In this document: piece after piece, positions 14,626 through 23,527 of the stretch
Position numbering within the stretch: position 1 is the first letter of the stretch
How the letters are laid out: each line of letters opens with the position of its first letter
NCBI GenBank assembly: GCA_030837825.1
Contig: JAUQYB010000027.1
Span: forward strand, 1-50,374
DNA length: 50,374 nt
Reading direction: 5' to 3'
From: Albidovulum sp.
GTDB taxonomy: Bacteria > Pseudomonadota > Alphaproteobacteria > Rhodobacterales > Rhodobacteraceae
The notes under the pieces: model-generated
Seen by the model: only the letters and a program-made list of their open reading frames with translations
Database searches by the model: none
What the model was told of the DNA's origin: nothing
Translations under genes and position numbers: made by a program

Positions 14626-15593
14626 CCCGGCCGCGGGTGCTGCTGACGCGCGTCTGGCCCGCGAGCGTCGAGGCGGAGCTGGCGCGCCGCTTCGAGGTGA
14701 CGGCCAATCCGGCGGACATGGCGCTCGGGCCCGATCGGATCAAGGCGGCGCTGGGCGAGTTCGACGCGATCCTGCCCACGGTGACCGACCGGCTCGGGGC
14801 CGATCTGTTCGACCGGCCGGGCATCCGCACCCGCATCCTTGCCAACTACGGCGTGGGTTTCGCCCATATCGCCACCGGTGCCGCTGCGGCGCGGGGCATC
14901 GCCGTCACCAACACGCCCGACGTGCTGTCGGACTGCACCGCCGACCTGGCGATGACGCTTCTGCTGATGGCCGCGCGGCGCGCCGGCGAGGGCGAACGCG
15001 AGCTGCGCGGGGGGAACTGGACCGGCTGGCGGCCGACCCACATGACCGGCACCAAGGTCAGCGGCAAGACGCTCGGCATCATCGGCTTCGGCCGGATCGG
15101 GCAGGCGATGGCGGCCCGCGCCGGCGGCGGCTTCGGGATGCGTGTGCTGGTGCAGAACCGCTCCGCCGTCGCGCCTGACGTGCTGGCGGCGCACCGGGCC
15201 GAGCAGGTGAAGAGCCTCGAGGCGCTTCTGCCGGAGTGCGATTTCGTCTCGGTCCACTGTCCCGGCGGGGCCGAGAACCGCAACCTCCTGGACGCCCGGC
15301 GGCTGGCGCTGATGAAGCCCGGGGCGATCCTGATCAACACCGCGCGGGGCGAGGTGGTGGACGAGACGGCGCTGGCCGCGGCGCTGCACGCCGGCCGGCT
15401 CGGCGGCGCCGGGCTCGACGTCTATGCCGCGGAGCCGCTCGTGCCCGAGGCGCTGCTTGCGGCGCCGAATGCCGTGCTACTGCCGCATCTCGGCTCGGCC
15501 ACGGCCGAGACGCGCGAGGCGATGGGGATGCGGGTCATCGCCAATCTGGACGACTTCTTCGCCGGACGGCCGCCGCGCGACCGGGTGGCCTGA
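14622..15593 (+). CDS. D-2-hydroxyacid dehydrogenase (glyoxylate/hydroxypyruvate reductase-like)
   Basis: A 323-residue NAD(P)-dependent D-isomer 2-hydroxyacid dehydrogenase. The Rossmann motif is GIIGFGRIGQAMA near residue 151. The catalytic Arg lies in NTARGEVVDE, Glu in DVYAAEP and His in LLPHLGSAT, the usual R-E-H triad. NYGVGFAHI and NTPDVLSDCTADLAM are typical of the GyaR/GhrB branch, which reduces glyoxylate or hydroxypyruvate. Translational coupling to chorismate mutase is curious, because no shared pathway is obvious. Confidence 0.9.
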   Translation: MTRPRVLLTRVWPASVEAELARRFEVTANPADMALGPDRIKAALGEFDAILPTVTDRLGADLFDRPGIRTRILANYGVGFAHIATGAAAARGIAVTNTPDVLSDCTADLAMTLLLMAARRAGEGERELRGGNWTGWRPTHMTGTKVSGKTLGIIGFGRIGQAMAARAGGGFGMRVLVQNRSAVAPDVLAAHRAEQVKSLEALLPECDFVSVHCPGGAENRNLLDARRLALMKPGAILINTARGEVVDETALAAALHAGRLGGAGLDVYAAEPLVPEALLAAPNAVLLPHLGSATAETREAMGMRVIANLDDFFAGRPPRDRVA

Positions 15594-15596
15594 GCC

Positions 15597-16961
15597 TCAG
15601 CCGGCAGGAAAGACGATCCGGATCGTCAGTCCCGGCGCGTTGTCGAGAAGCGCGAGATCGGCGCCGTGGAGCCGCGCCGTGGCGGCGACGAGCGAAAGCC
15701 CGAGCCCGTGGCCCGGCGTCGTCCGGCTGCGCTCCAGACGGTAGAGCCGGCGCAGCACCTTCTCGCGCTCGTCCTCCGGGACGCCAGGGCCCCGGTCGGC
15801 GACTTCCAGCACCGCGCGGCCGGCCTCCGTCCGGGTCCGAAGCGCGACCGCCGTGCCCCGCGGCGTGTGGCGCAGCGCGTTTTCGACGAGATTGGCGAGC
15901 ACCTGACCGAGAAGGTCGCGGTCGCCCGCCACCACCACCGGCGCAGGCGACAGCTCGAGCGTCAGCGGATGGGCGGAGTCCTCGGCGTCGGGGCCGTAGA
16001 TCTCGGCCATGCCGGCGACAAGGGCATTGAGGTCGACCGGGCCGAAAGCCCGGCGGGCGCCGCCGCCTTCGATCTGGGCGATGCGCAGAAGCCCCTGGAA
16101 GACCGCGACCGCGCCTTCGGCCTCGGACAGCGCCCGGTCCGCCAGCCCGGCCTCGCGGCTGCCGTCGGCCAGCCCGTCGCGCAGCTCGTGGAGAAGCACG
16201 GTCATCCGTTGCAGCGGGGTCTTCAGGTCATGGGCGATGTCGGCCGAGACCTGTTTCAGTGCCTCGGTCGCCGCCTCCTGTGCCTCGGCCATGCGGTTAA
16301 TCCGCGCACCGATCCGGGCGAGGTCGTCGGCGCGGCCGGATTCGGCCGCAATCCGCGTGTCGAGCGCGCCTTCGGAAAGCCGCGCAAGGGCGCTCTCGAT
16401 CCGCTCCACCCGCGCCCTTGCGCGCGCGGCGAGCATGGCGCCAAGCCCGAGCGAGATCAGCACCGTTGGCCCGAGGCCGAGCGCCAGAAGCCCGAGGAAG
16501 GTGCGGCCAAGCTCGCGGATCGGCGTCAGGCTTTCGCCGATGATCAGCACGCCCCCCGCCATTGGCCGGATCAGCGGCATGTAGCCGTCGTGGCCCAGCG
16601 GCCGGCCCTCGGGCATCGGGCGGATTTCCACGCCCCCGGTCGACAGCCGCGCGTCGGCATTGCCGGTGACACGGCCGTCCGGGGCGATGTAGGCAAAGAC
16701 GCGGTGGGCCGGGTCGGCGGCATCGGCGGCGGCCATCACCATGACTTCCGCCGCCGCCGGCGAGGCGGCGACCTCGAACCCGGCCATGAGCTGCGCAAGG
16801 TTCGCCTGCATGACCTGTTCGGCCGCGTTCCTGAGGCTCACATAGGCAAGGCCGAGCGTCACCAGGTTGACCGCGGCGAAGACCGCGACCAGCGCCATCG
16901 CCTGCCGCACCGGCGTCGACCCGGCGCTGCGGCTGAGAAGCCGGAAAAGGCGCCGCGCCAC
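15597..16961 (-). CDS. sensor histidine kinase
   Basis: A 454-residue membrane sensor kinase. Two membrane segments (about residues 22-45 and 150-178) frame a periplasmic sensor of roughly 100 residues that contains IRPMPEGRPLGHDGYMPL. A HAMP-type region follows, with the phosphoacceptor His in SADIAHDLKTPLQRM and the ATPase boxes N (NLVENALRHT), G1 (DRGPGVP) and G2 (HGLGLSL). The start is GTG at 16961, one base after the stop of the response regulator, so the two are co-translated. It resembles the PhoQ/QseC class. The signal is unknown. Confidence 0.93.
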   Translation of the reverse strand: MARRLFRLLSRSAGSTPVRQAMALVAVFAAVNLVTLGLAYVSLRNAAEQVMQANLAQLMAGFEVAASPAAAEVMVMAAADAADPAHRVFAYIAPDGRVTGNADARLSTGGVEIRPMPEGRPLGHDGYMPLIRPMAGGVLIIGESLTPIRELGRTFLGLLALGLGPTVLISLGLGAMLAARARARVERIESALARLSEGALDTRIAAESGRADDLARIGARINRMAEAQEAATEALKQVSADIAHDLKTPLQRMTVLLHELRDGLADGSREAGLADRALSEAEGAVAVFQGLLRIAQIEGGGARRAFGPVDLNALVAGMAEIYGPDAEDSAHPLTLELSPAPVVVAGDRDLLGQVLANLVENALRHTPRGTAVALRTRTEAGRAVLEVADRGPGVPEDEREKVLRRLYRLERSRTTPGHGLGLSLVAATARLHGADLALLDNAPGLTIRIVFPAG

Positions 16962-16962
16962 C

Positions 16963-17634
16963 TCAGTCCTCGATCTTGTAGCCCGCGCCGCGGACGGTGC
17001 GGATCAGGTCGCGGCCGAAGGGTTTGTCGACCTTGGCGCGCAGGCGGCTGATATGGGTCTCCACCACGTTGGTCTGCGGATCGAAGCTGAGGTCCCAGAC
17101 CGATTCCAGCAGCATCGTGCGCGTCTGCACCCGCCCCTTGCGGCGCAAGAGATGCTCCAGAAGCGCGAATTCCCGCGGCAGGAGGTCGATCTCCCGCCCC
17201 GTGCGGGTGACCTTGCGGGCAATCAGGTCCATCACCAGATCGCCCGCCTTCAGCACCGTCTCCACCACCGGCTGCGCCGCGCGGCGGCCGAGCACGTCGA
17301 TTCGGGCGGACAGCTCGCCGAAGGCGAAGGGCTTCACCAGGTAGTCGTCGCCGCCCGCGCGCAAGCCCTCGATCCGGTCGTCGACGCCGCCCATCGCGGT
17401 AAGGAAGATCGCCGGCGCCGTCACCTTCGCCGACCTCAGCGCCCGGACCAGCGACAGCCCGTCGAGCCCCGGCAGCATCCGGTCGACGATCAGCACGTCG
17501 TAGCCCCCGGCCATCGCCTGCACCAGCGCCTCGCGTCCGTCGGACAGGTGATCGACGACATGGCCCTCCTCTCGCAGGCCCTTTGCGACATAGGCCGCGG
17601 TCGTGGCGTCGTCCTCGACGAGAAGAAGCTTCAT
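16963..17634 (-). CDS. OmpR/PhoB-family response regulator
   Basis: Two-component response regulator of 223 residues. The receiver domain has the acidic pair in LLVEDD, the phosphorylated Asp in DVLIVDRMLPG, the T/S of FLTAMGG and Lys of YLVKPFAFGEL. A winged-helix C-terminal domain follows (REFALLEHLLRRKGRVQTR, then VVETHISRLRAKVDKPFG and IRTVRGAGYKIED). MKLLLVEDD at 17634 is the standard start; ATG 17646 would add four residues. It is divergent from the DegP-like protease gene, with an inverted repeat between them, so envelope stress control is plausible but unproven. Confidence 0.94.
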   Translation of the reverse strand: MKLLLVEDDATTAAYVAKGLREEGHVVDHLSDGREALVQAMAGGYDVLIVDRMLPGLDGLSLVRALRSAKVTAPAIFLTAMGGVDDRIEGLRAGGDDYLVKPFAFGELSARIDVLGRRAAQPVVETVLKAGDLVMDLIARKVTRTGREIDLLPREFALLEHLLRRKGRVQTRTMLLESVWDLSFDPQTNVVETHISRLRAKVDKPFGRDLIRTVRGAGYKIED

Positions 17635-17716
17635 GGGCGGTTCCATCCTGGGCCTGCCTATACATGGGACGGCGGGCGAAGTTTGTCACGCAAGGCGGCG
17701 CGATGCCTGACCGGAC

Positions 17717-17780
17717 GATTACAAATCCGTCGGAGTCCTTGCGGTCGCGCCGGCGTGAAGAAGCTTACGGATTTGCAATC
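17717..17780. promoter_or_regulatory. spaced inverted repeat between the response regulator and protease genes
   Basis: GATTACAAATCCGT (17717-17730) and ACGGATTTGCAATC (17767-17780) match as reverse complements at 13 of 14 positions, with 36 bp between. The AT-rich arms stand out in this DNA. They may be two half-sites for a regulator of the divergent genes, or a long hairpin in the protease leader. Confidence 0.5.
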
Positions 17781-17865
17781 CCGGCGACGGCCCGGCGCAA
17801 GGCGGGACCCCCAGCTTGGCATCGTCCCCGGCCTTCCCCCGGGCCTTTCGTGAAGGAGACCTGCG

Positions 17866-19020
17866 ATGACTTCCCTCTCCCGCTCCCCCGTGCGCCGTCT
17901 TCCGGCGCTTGCGCTCGGCGCGTTTCTCGGCGCGACCGCGCTGACCGCCGTCACCCCGGCCCTCGTGGCCCTTCCCGCCCATGCCGCCGCCGTGCAGCCC
18001 GGCGGCTATGTCGACCTGGTCGAGAAGGTCGCCCCCGCCGTCGTCTACATCGAGGTCACCAAGACCCTCGACCAGCCGGCGATGACGCCGGAGACCATGC
18101 CGCAGGGCTTCCCCTTCGACGAGTTCATGCGCCGCTTCGGCACGCCGATGCCGATGCCGGGCGCTCCGCAGGGCGGCGATGGCCAGATCCACGGCGTCGG
18201 CACCGGCTTCATCATCTCGGCCGACGGCCAGATCGTCACCAACGCCCATGTCGTCGATGGCGCGGATTCGGTCGAGGTGACGCTGGCCGACGGCCGCAAG
18301 GTGGAAGGCAAGGTGCTGGGCAGTGACACGGCGACCGACATCGCGCTGGTGAAGGTCGATGCCGGAAGCGACCTGCCCACCGTCGCCTTCGGCGATTCCA
18401 CCAGGCTCAAGGTCGGCCAGGACGTGGTCGCCATCGGCAACCCCTTCGGGCTCGGCAATTCCGTCACCTCGGGCATCGTCTCGGCGCTCGGCCGCGACAT
18501 CAATTCGGGGCCGTTCGACGACTACATCCAGACCGACGCGGCGATCAACAAGGGCAATTCGGGCGGCCCCTTGTTCGACACCGGGGGCGAGGTGGTGGGG
18601 ATCAACACCGCGATCTTCTCGCCCACGGGCGGATCGGTCGGCATCGGCTTTGCCGTCCCCTCCGAGACCGCGGCGAAGGTCGTCGCGGACCTGGCCAGCG
18701 GCGGCAAGGTGGACCGCGGCTTCCTCGGCGTGCAGATCCAGCCGGTGACCGAGGACATCGCCGCGGCGCTCGGCTTCGACAAGGCCAAGGGCGTGCTCGT
18801 CTCCGACGTGACCGCCGACACGCCGGCAGCCAAGGCCGGGATCACCCGGGGCGACATCGTGATCTCGGTCGACGGGACCGAGGTGAACTCGCCGCGCGAC
18901 CTCACGCGGATGATCGCGACGGATGCGCCGGGCGCGACGGTCAAGCTCGGCCTCCTGCGTGCGGGCAAGCCGGTCGATGCCACCGTTACGCTCGCCTCGC
19001 GGCCCGAACAGCCGGCCTGA
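17866..19020 (+). CDS. periplasmic serine protease, DegP/HtrA family, one PDZ domain
   Basis: A 384-residue trypsin-fold protease/chaperone for periplasmic protein quality control. The signal peptide covers about residues 1-41 (cleavage near PAHAAA). The catalytic triad is His128 (TNAHVVDG), Asp158 (TDIALVKV) and Ser232 (GNSGGPLF). A single PDZ domain spans about residues 285-380 (RGFLGVQIQPV), so it is closer in layout to DegS or a short DegQ than to two-PDZ DegP. GAAGGAGA upstream supports the ATG at 17866. A strong terminator follows, so it is a single-gene transcript. Confidence 0.93.
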   Translation: MTSLSRSPVRRLPALALGAFLGATALTAVTPALVALPAHAAAVQPGGYVDLVEKVAPAVVYIEVTKTLDQPAMTPETMPQGFPFDEFMRRFGTPMPMPGAPQGGDGQIHGVGTGFIISADGQIVTNAHVVDGADSVEVTLADGRKVEGKVLGSDTATDIALVKVDAGSDLPTVAFGDSTRLKVGQDVVAIGNPFGLGNSVTSGIVSALGRDINSGPFDDYIQTDAAINKGNSGGPLFDTGGEVVGINTAIFSPTGGSVGIGFAVPSETAAKVVADLASGGKVDRGFLGVQIQPVTEDIAAALGFDKAKGVLVSDVTADTPAAKAGITRGDIVISVDGTEVNSPRDLTRMIATDAPGATVKLGLLRAGKPVDATVTLASRPEQPA

Positions 19021-19044
19021 TTGCTCCCCTCGTCAGGCCGCGCC

Positions 19045-19075
19045 GGGCGCCCCGTTCCGCGGGGCGCCCGTTTTC
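19045..19075 (+). terminator. Rho-independent terminator after the DegP-like gene
   Basis: A perfect 10-bp stem, GGGCGCCCCG (19045-19054) with CGGGGCGCCC (19060-19069), a TTCCG loop, then GTTTTCG. It ends the protease transcript and insulates the cyclitol region that follows. Confidence 0.9.
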
Positions 19076-19095
19076 GCTTCGGGGGCTTCGCGGGT

Positions 19096-19111
19096 TGATG
19101 AAATCTCCTCA
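19096..19111. promoter_or_regulatory. operator A1 (TGATGAAATCTCCTCA), proposed site for the first LacI protein
   Basis: A 16-bp imperfect dyad (6 of 8 pairs). It matches the element at 23528-23543 at 13 of 16 positions, giving TGAYGARATYTCCTCA. It lies 70 bp upstream of the IolE-like gene at 19181. The second copy lies directly in front of the LacI gene at 23552, so that protein is the likely binder (inference). Confidence 0.6.
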
Positions 19112-19180
19112 CCGCGGCGCTTCCCCTCCCACCCGAAAGGCGCAATCACCGGGCTGAGGAAGCCGCACCCCGGGGGCGCC

Positions 19181-20104
19181 ATGACCATGATCGTGACGAC
19201 TGCGCCCTGCTCATGGGGCGTCGACGACGTGAAGAACCCCGACCTGCCGCCCTGGACGCGCGTCCTCGACGAGGTGGCGGCGGCGGGTTACGGCGGGCTG
19301 GAGCTTGGGCCCTACGGCTACATGCCGCTCGACCTGCCCCTTCTCGGCGAGGCGCTGAGGGCGCGCGGCCTCTACATCGTCGCCGGCACGATCTTCGACG
19401 ATCTGGTGACGCCGTCGCGGCGCGACGACCTTCTTCGCCAGACCCGCGAGATCTGCGCGCTGATCACCCGGCTGCCCGCGCCACCGCGTGCGGCGGGGCA
19501 GCGCCACCCCGCGCCCTATCTCACAGTGATGGACTGGGGCCACGACGAACGCGATTTCGCCGCCGGCCACAGTGACCGCGCGCCGAGACTCGGCCCGGAG
19601 GAATGGGCGGGGATGATGGCGACGATCCGCGCCATCGCCACGGTTGCGCGCGACGAATTCGGGGTGCGCGCGGTCATCCACCCGCATGCCGGCGGCTACA
19701 TCGAGTTTCAGGACGAGATCGACCGGCTCGCCGACGACATCCCGCCCGACGTGGCGGGGATCTGCCTCGACACGGGCCACAGCTATTACGCCGGCATGGA
19801 CCCGCTCGATGCGATGCGGCGCTACTGGGACCGGATCGACTACATCCATTTCAAGGACATCGACCGTGCCGTCTTCGACCGGGTGATCGGCGAACGCATC
19901 CGCTTCTTCGAGGCCTGCGGCCAGGGCGTGATGTGCCCGATCGGCCGGGGGGCGATCGACTACCCGGCGATCCGCGCCTTCCTGTCGGCGCGGGGCTATG
20001 CCGGCTTCATCACCGTGGAGCAGGAACGTGACCCGCGAAGCGCGGGCGGCTCGCTCGCCGACGTGACGGCGAGCCGGGACTATCTGAAACGCGTCGGATT
20101 CTGA
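19181..20104 (+). CDS. IolE-like TIM-barrel sugar isomerase/dehydratase
   Basis: A 307-residue xylose-isomerase-like TIM barrel. It starts TTAPCSWGVDD, close to the start of inosose dehydratases, and has metal-ligand segments GLELGPYG, VIHPHAGGYIEF, CLDTGHSYYAG, YIHFKDI and FITVEQERD. It probably acts on a keto-inositol or related keto-sugar made by the neighbouring Gfo/Idh dehydrogenases. It differs from the clear IolE at 35496, so it is a second, divergent member rather than a copy. ATG at 19181 or 19187 could start it. It heads a two-gene operon with 20117. Confidence 0.82.
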   Translation: MTMIVTTAPCSWGVDDVKNPDLPPWTRVLDEVAAAGYGGLELGPYGYMPLDLPLLGEALRARGLYIVAGTIFDDLVTPSRRDDLLRQTREICALITRLPAPPRAAGQRHPAPYLTVMDWGHDERDFAAGHSDRAPRLGPEEWAGMMATIRAIATVARDEFGVRAVIHPHAGGYIEFQDEIDRLADDIPPDVAGICLDTGHSYYAGMDPLDAMRRYWDRIDYIHFKDIDRAVFDRVIGERIRFFEACGQGVMCPIGRGAIDYPAIRAFLSARGYAGFITVEQERDPRSAGGSLADVTASRDYLKRVGF

Positions 20105-20116
20105 GAGGGCAGGGCG

Positions 20117-21286
20117 ATGATCGACGGCACGAGGAAAACGAAACGCGCCCTGCGCTGGGGCATGGTCGGCGGCGGGCGCGGCAGCCAGATCGGCTATATC
20201 CACCGCTCGGCGGCGCTGAGGGACCGGTATTTCGACCTGAAGGCCGGGGCGCTCGACCTCGACGCCGGGCGCGGCGCGGCGTTTGCGGCGGACCTCGGGG
20301 TCGCGCCCGACCGCGCCTATCCCGACTGGCGCGCGATGATCGCGGCCGAGGCCGCGCGCGCGGACGGGATCGAGGTCGTCACCATCGCCACGCCCAACAA
20401 CACCCACCATGAAATCGCCAAGGCCGCGCTTCAGGCCGGGCTGCATGTCATCTGCGAGAAGCCGCTGTGCTTCACCACCGCCGAGGCGGAAGAGCTTCAG
20501 GCCCTGGCTGCGGCCGGGAACCGGGTGATCGGCGTGACCTACGGCTATTCCTGCTATCAGACGATCGAGGAGGCGCGCGCGCTCGTCGCCTCGGGGGCGC
20601 TGGGCAAGGTGCGGCTGGTGAACCTGCAATTCGCCCACGGCTTCCACTCCGCCCCGGTGGAGGAGGAGAACCCGGCGATCCGCTGGCGGGTGGACCCGAG
20701 GTTTGCCGGCCCCTCCTATGTGCTCGGTGACCTCGCCACCCATCCGCTCTACCTCGCCGACGTGATCTGCCCCGAGTTGAAGGTGAGGCGGCTGATGTGC
20801 GCGCGGCAAAGCTTCGTCGCCTCGCGCGCGCCCCTGGAGGACAACGCGGTCACGCTGATGGAATACGAGGGCGGCGCCTTCGGCACGGTCTGGACCTCGG
20901 CCGTCAATGCCGGCGCAATGCACAGCCAGAAGCTGCGGATCGTCGGCGAAAGGGCGTCGATCGAATGGTGGGACGAGTTCCCGAACCAGCTTCGCCTCGA
21001 GGTGCAGGGCGAGCCGCCGTGCATCCTCGACCGCGGCATGGGCTATCTGAGCCCGGCGGCGCTTGCCGACGACCGGATCGGCGGCGGGCACCCGGAAGGG
21101 CTCTTCGAAAGCTGGGCCACGATGTACGAACGCTTCGCCCGCGCCATCGAGGCCGCGAACGAGGGCCGCGCCCCGGACCCCGGCCTGCGCTATCCCGATG
21201 CCGCGGCGGGCGTCTCGGGCGTGCGCTGGGTGGAGAACTGCGTGCGCTCGGCCGACGCGGGCGGCGTCTGGGTCGACTATGCCTGA
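20117..21286 (+). CDS. Gfo/Idh/MocA-family oxidoreductase
   Basis: A 389-residue NAD(P)-dependent dehydrogenase of the glucose-fructose oxidoreductase/inositol dehydrogenase family. The Rossmann motif GMVGGGRGSQIGYIH starts near residue 15, the EKPL motif is in VICEKPLCF, and the C-terminal catalytic domain has GDLATHPLYLADV. The GGGxGSxIGxIHR start is seen in the branch that includes scyllo-inositol and keto-glycoside dehydrogenases. The substrate is not determined. It follows the IolE-like gene by 12 bp with a GAGGGCAGGG ribosome site. Confidence 0.85.
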   Translation: MIDGTRKTKRALRWGMVGGGRGSQIGYIHRSAALRDRYFDLKAGALDLDAGRGAAFAADLGVAPDRAYPDWRAMIAAEAARADGIEVVTIATPNNTHHEIAKAALQAGLHVICEKPLCFTTAEAEELQALAAAGNRVIGVTYGYSCYQTIEEARALVASGALGKVRLVNLQFAHGFHSAPVEEENPAIRWRVDPRFAGPSYVLGDLATHPLYLADVICPELKVRRLMCARQSFVASRAPLEDNAVTLMEYEGGAFGTVWTSAVNAGAMHSQKLRIVGERASIEWWDEFPNQLRLEVQGEPPCILDRGMGYLSPAALADDRIGGGHPEGLFESWATMYERFARAIEAANEGRAPDPGLRYPDAAAGVSGVRWVENCVRSADAGGVWVDYA

Positions 21287-21307
21287 CCGGGCCGGGGCCT
21301 GAACCGA

Positions 21308-22312
21308 TCAGGGCATCCAGCCGGGACCGACCGCCACGGGCCGGCCGCTCTGGATCGAGGCGAGCGCGGCCTCGGCCAGGCGCTGGGCCTCCAGCCCGTC
21401 GCGGATCGTGGCGAGGGGTGGCGTGCCCTCGCGGATCAGCGCGGCGAACCCCGCCATCTCGGCGCGGTAGGCCTCGGCGAAGCGGCTGATGAAATAGTCC
21501 ATCGGCGGGGCGGTCCGCGCCCCCCCGGGTCCGGCGATGCGGATGTCGGTCGCGGGGCGGTTGTCGATGAAGAGCACTTCCTTCGCGCAATGCGCCTCCA
21601 GCCGCTGGTCGTAGCCGAGGGGGCTGCGCCGACTGTTGGCGATCTGCACCATCCGGCCCGAAGCGGAAACCATCGTCACCATCAGGCTGTCGATGTCGCC
21701 CTCGGCGGCAATGCCTTCGTCGAAGAGCGTGCCGCCGACGGCATGGACGAGGGCGATCTCCTCGCCCAGCATGTAGCGCGCCTGGTCGAAGTCGTGGATC
21801 GCCTGGTCGCGCAGCATGCCGCCCGACCGCGCGACATAGGCGCGCGGCGGGGGGGCGGGGTCGCGGGTCTGCATCAGCAACTGTTCGAGAGGGCCCGGGA
21901 CGCCGGAGGCGATCCGCTCGCGCACGGCGCGGAAGTTCGGATCATAGCGGCGCTGGAAGCCGAGCATGGAAGGAATGCCGGCGGCCTCCACCGCCGCGGT
22001 CACGCGCGCTACGGTCGGGAAATCGAGGCTCACCGGCTTTTCGCAGAAGACCGCGAGCCCGCGTTCGGCCGCGGCCAGCAGCAGTTCGGCATGGGTGTCG
22101 GTCGGGGAGGCGATGACGATGCCGTCGATGTCCGCGTCTGCCAGCGCCTCGGCCGCGGCGCTGACGCGCGCGTGGATCTCGCGGGCAAGGCCGGTCGGGT
22201 CCGTCCCCGGGTCGACGACACGGGCGACCTCCACCCCCGGCAGGGCGGCGGCGTTGCGGGCGTGCACGGCGCCGATGCGGCCCGCGCCGAAGACGGCAAG
22301 CCGGATCGTCAT
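21308..22312 (-). CDS. Gfo/Idh/MocA-family oxidoreductase, inositol 2-dehydrogenase-like
   Basis: A 334-residue protein similar in plan to IolG: FGAGRIGAVHARN at the N-terminus, VFCEKPVSLD, and the catalytic segment LRDQAIHDFDQARYML, where the D-x3-H-D arrangement is the family active site. It likely oxidises an inositol isomer or other cyclitol at C2. Its ATG at 22312 overlaps the stop of the upstream gene (ATGA), so both are made from one transcript starting in front of 23460. It converges with the gene ending at 21286. Confidence 0.83.
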   Translation of the reverse strand: MTIRLAVFGAGRIGAVHARNAAALPGVEVARVVDPGTDPTGLAREIHARVSAAAEALADADIDGIVIASPTDTHAELLLAAAERGLAVFCEKPVSLDFPTVARVTAAVEAAGIPSMLGFQRRYDPNFRAVRERIASGVPGPLEQLLMQTRDPAPPPRAYVARSGGMLRDQAIHDFDQARYMLGEEIALVHAVGGTLFDEGIAAEGDIDSLMVTMVSASGRMVQIANSRRSPLGYDQRLEAHCAKEVLFIDNRPATDIRIAGPGGARTAPPMDYFISRFAEAYRAEMAGFAALIREGTPPLATIRDGLEAQRLAEAALASIQSGRPVAVGPGWMP

Positions 22313-23460
22313 TCAAGCCCCTCCCTGATTTCCCTGACCGCGACCCAGCGCCGTTCGTCCACCGACCGCAGCATCGCGTCGATGACGCAGGCCACATCGA
22401 AACCGGCGGCGAAATCCGGCCAGAGCGGCCCGCCGGTTTCGATCGCGCCGATCAGCGCGGCGATCTCGCTCACGATCATGTCGTTGTAGCCGTAGCCGTG
22501 GCCCGCGCCGATGCAGAAACGGCCGTAGTCGCCATGCCCCGGCTCGGTCAGAAGCCGGCGGAAGCCGCGCCGCCCGGCCCGGTCGCGCGCATCATAGTAG
22601 TGCAGCTCGCCCGGCCGTTCCTGATCGAAGAAGACCGATCCCCTGGTGCCGGTGATCTCGTAAGCCAGCCCCAGCTTTCGGCCGGCCTGCACGCGGGAGC
22701 CATGAAGGTTGCCCATCACGCCCGAGGCGAAGCGGCAAAGGATGTTGCCCTGGTCGTCGTTCTCGACCCGCGCCGGCCCGCCCGCGCCGGGACGCGAGGG
22801 ATGCACGACCTGCGTGTCGGCCACCACCGTCTCGATCGGGCCGCAGAGGAACTGCGCGAGGTTGACGAGGTGCGAGGCCACGTCCCCCATCGCGCCGGCC
22901 CGGCCGACCTGCGCCGCCTCCAGCCGCCAGGTGTGCGGGGCCGCCGGGTCCATCAGGAAGTCCTCGTTGTGGGTGCCGGAAAAGCGGATGATCTCTCCCA
23001 GCTCGCCGCCCGTGATCATCCCGCGCGCAAGCTGCGTCGCCGGCGTCCGGATATAGTTGAAGCCGACCATCGTGCGAAGGCCCGACCGTGCCGCCGCCTC
23101 TGCCGCGGCGCGTGCCATCTCGGCCGCCTCCGGCGCGGTGGCGGCGAGCGGCTTTTCGCAGAGCACGTGCTTGCCCGCCGCCAGCGCGGCCAGCGCCATG
23201 TCCCTGTGAAAGGGCGTGGGCGTGGCAATGGCGACGACATCGACCGCCGGGTCGGCCACCAGTGCGCGCCAGTCGCCGGTCGCGCGGGCGAAGCCGAAGC
23301 GGGCCGCGGCATAGGCCGCGCCCGCCGCGGCGGAGGTGGCGATCATCTCCTTGCGTGCCCGCGTGGCCAGTTCGTAGACCGTGGCCACTTCCGACAGGGC
23401 GATGGCATAGGCCTTGCCCATGTAGCCCGCACCGATCACCCCGAAGCGCAGTTCCGTCAC
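22309..23460 (-). CDS. Gfo/Idh/MocA-family oxidoreductase
   Basis: A 383-residue dehydrogenase. The start is GTG at 23460 with GGGAGGG eight bases upstream; the longer open frame upstream would run into the divergent LacI gene. It has GVIGAGYMGKAYAIAL, VLCEKPLAAT, VGFNYIRTPATQLARG and GAMGDVASHLVNLAQFLCG. The FNY-R-P and GDxxSHxx segments place it in the longer Gfo/Idh branch acting on larger substrates such as glycosides or lactones. Together with 21308 it forms a two-gene operon facing the LacI gene at 23552. Confidence 0.84.
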   Translation of the reverse strand: MTELRFGVIGAGYMGKAYAIALSEVATVYELATRARKEMIATSAAAGAAYAAARFGFARATGDWRALVADPAVDVVAIATPTPFHRDMALAALAAGKHVLCEKPLAATAPEAAEMARAAAEAAARSGLRTMVGFNYIRTPATQLARGMITGGELGEIIRFSGTHNEDFLMDPAAPHTWRLEAAQVGRAGAMGDVASHLVNLAQFLCGPIETVVADTQVVHPSRPGAGGPARVENDDQGNILCRFASGVMGNLHGSRVQAGRKLGLAYEITGTRGSVFFDQERPGELHYYDARDRAGRRGFRRLLTEPGHGDYGRFCIGAGHGYGYNDMIVSEIAALIGAIETGGPLWPDFAAGFDVACVIDAMLRSVDERRWVAVREIREGLE

Positions 23461-23527
23461 GGCAACCCTCCCTGCTCGCGGCTTGCCCAAGGCTAGGCGC
23501 GCCGATGGCCGCGCGCTATCCTGGCAG

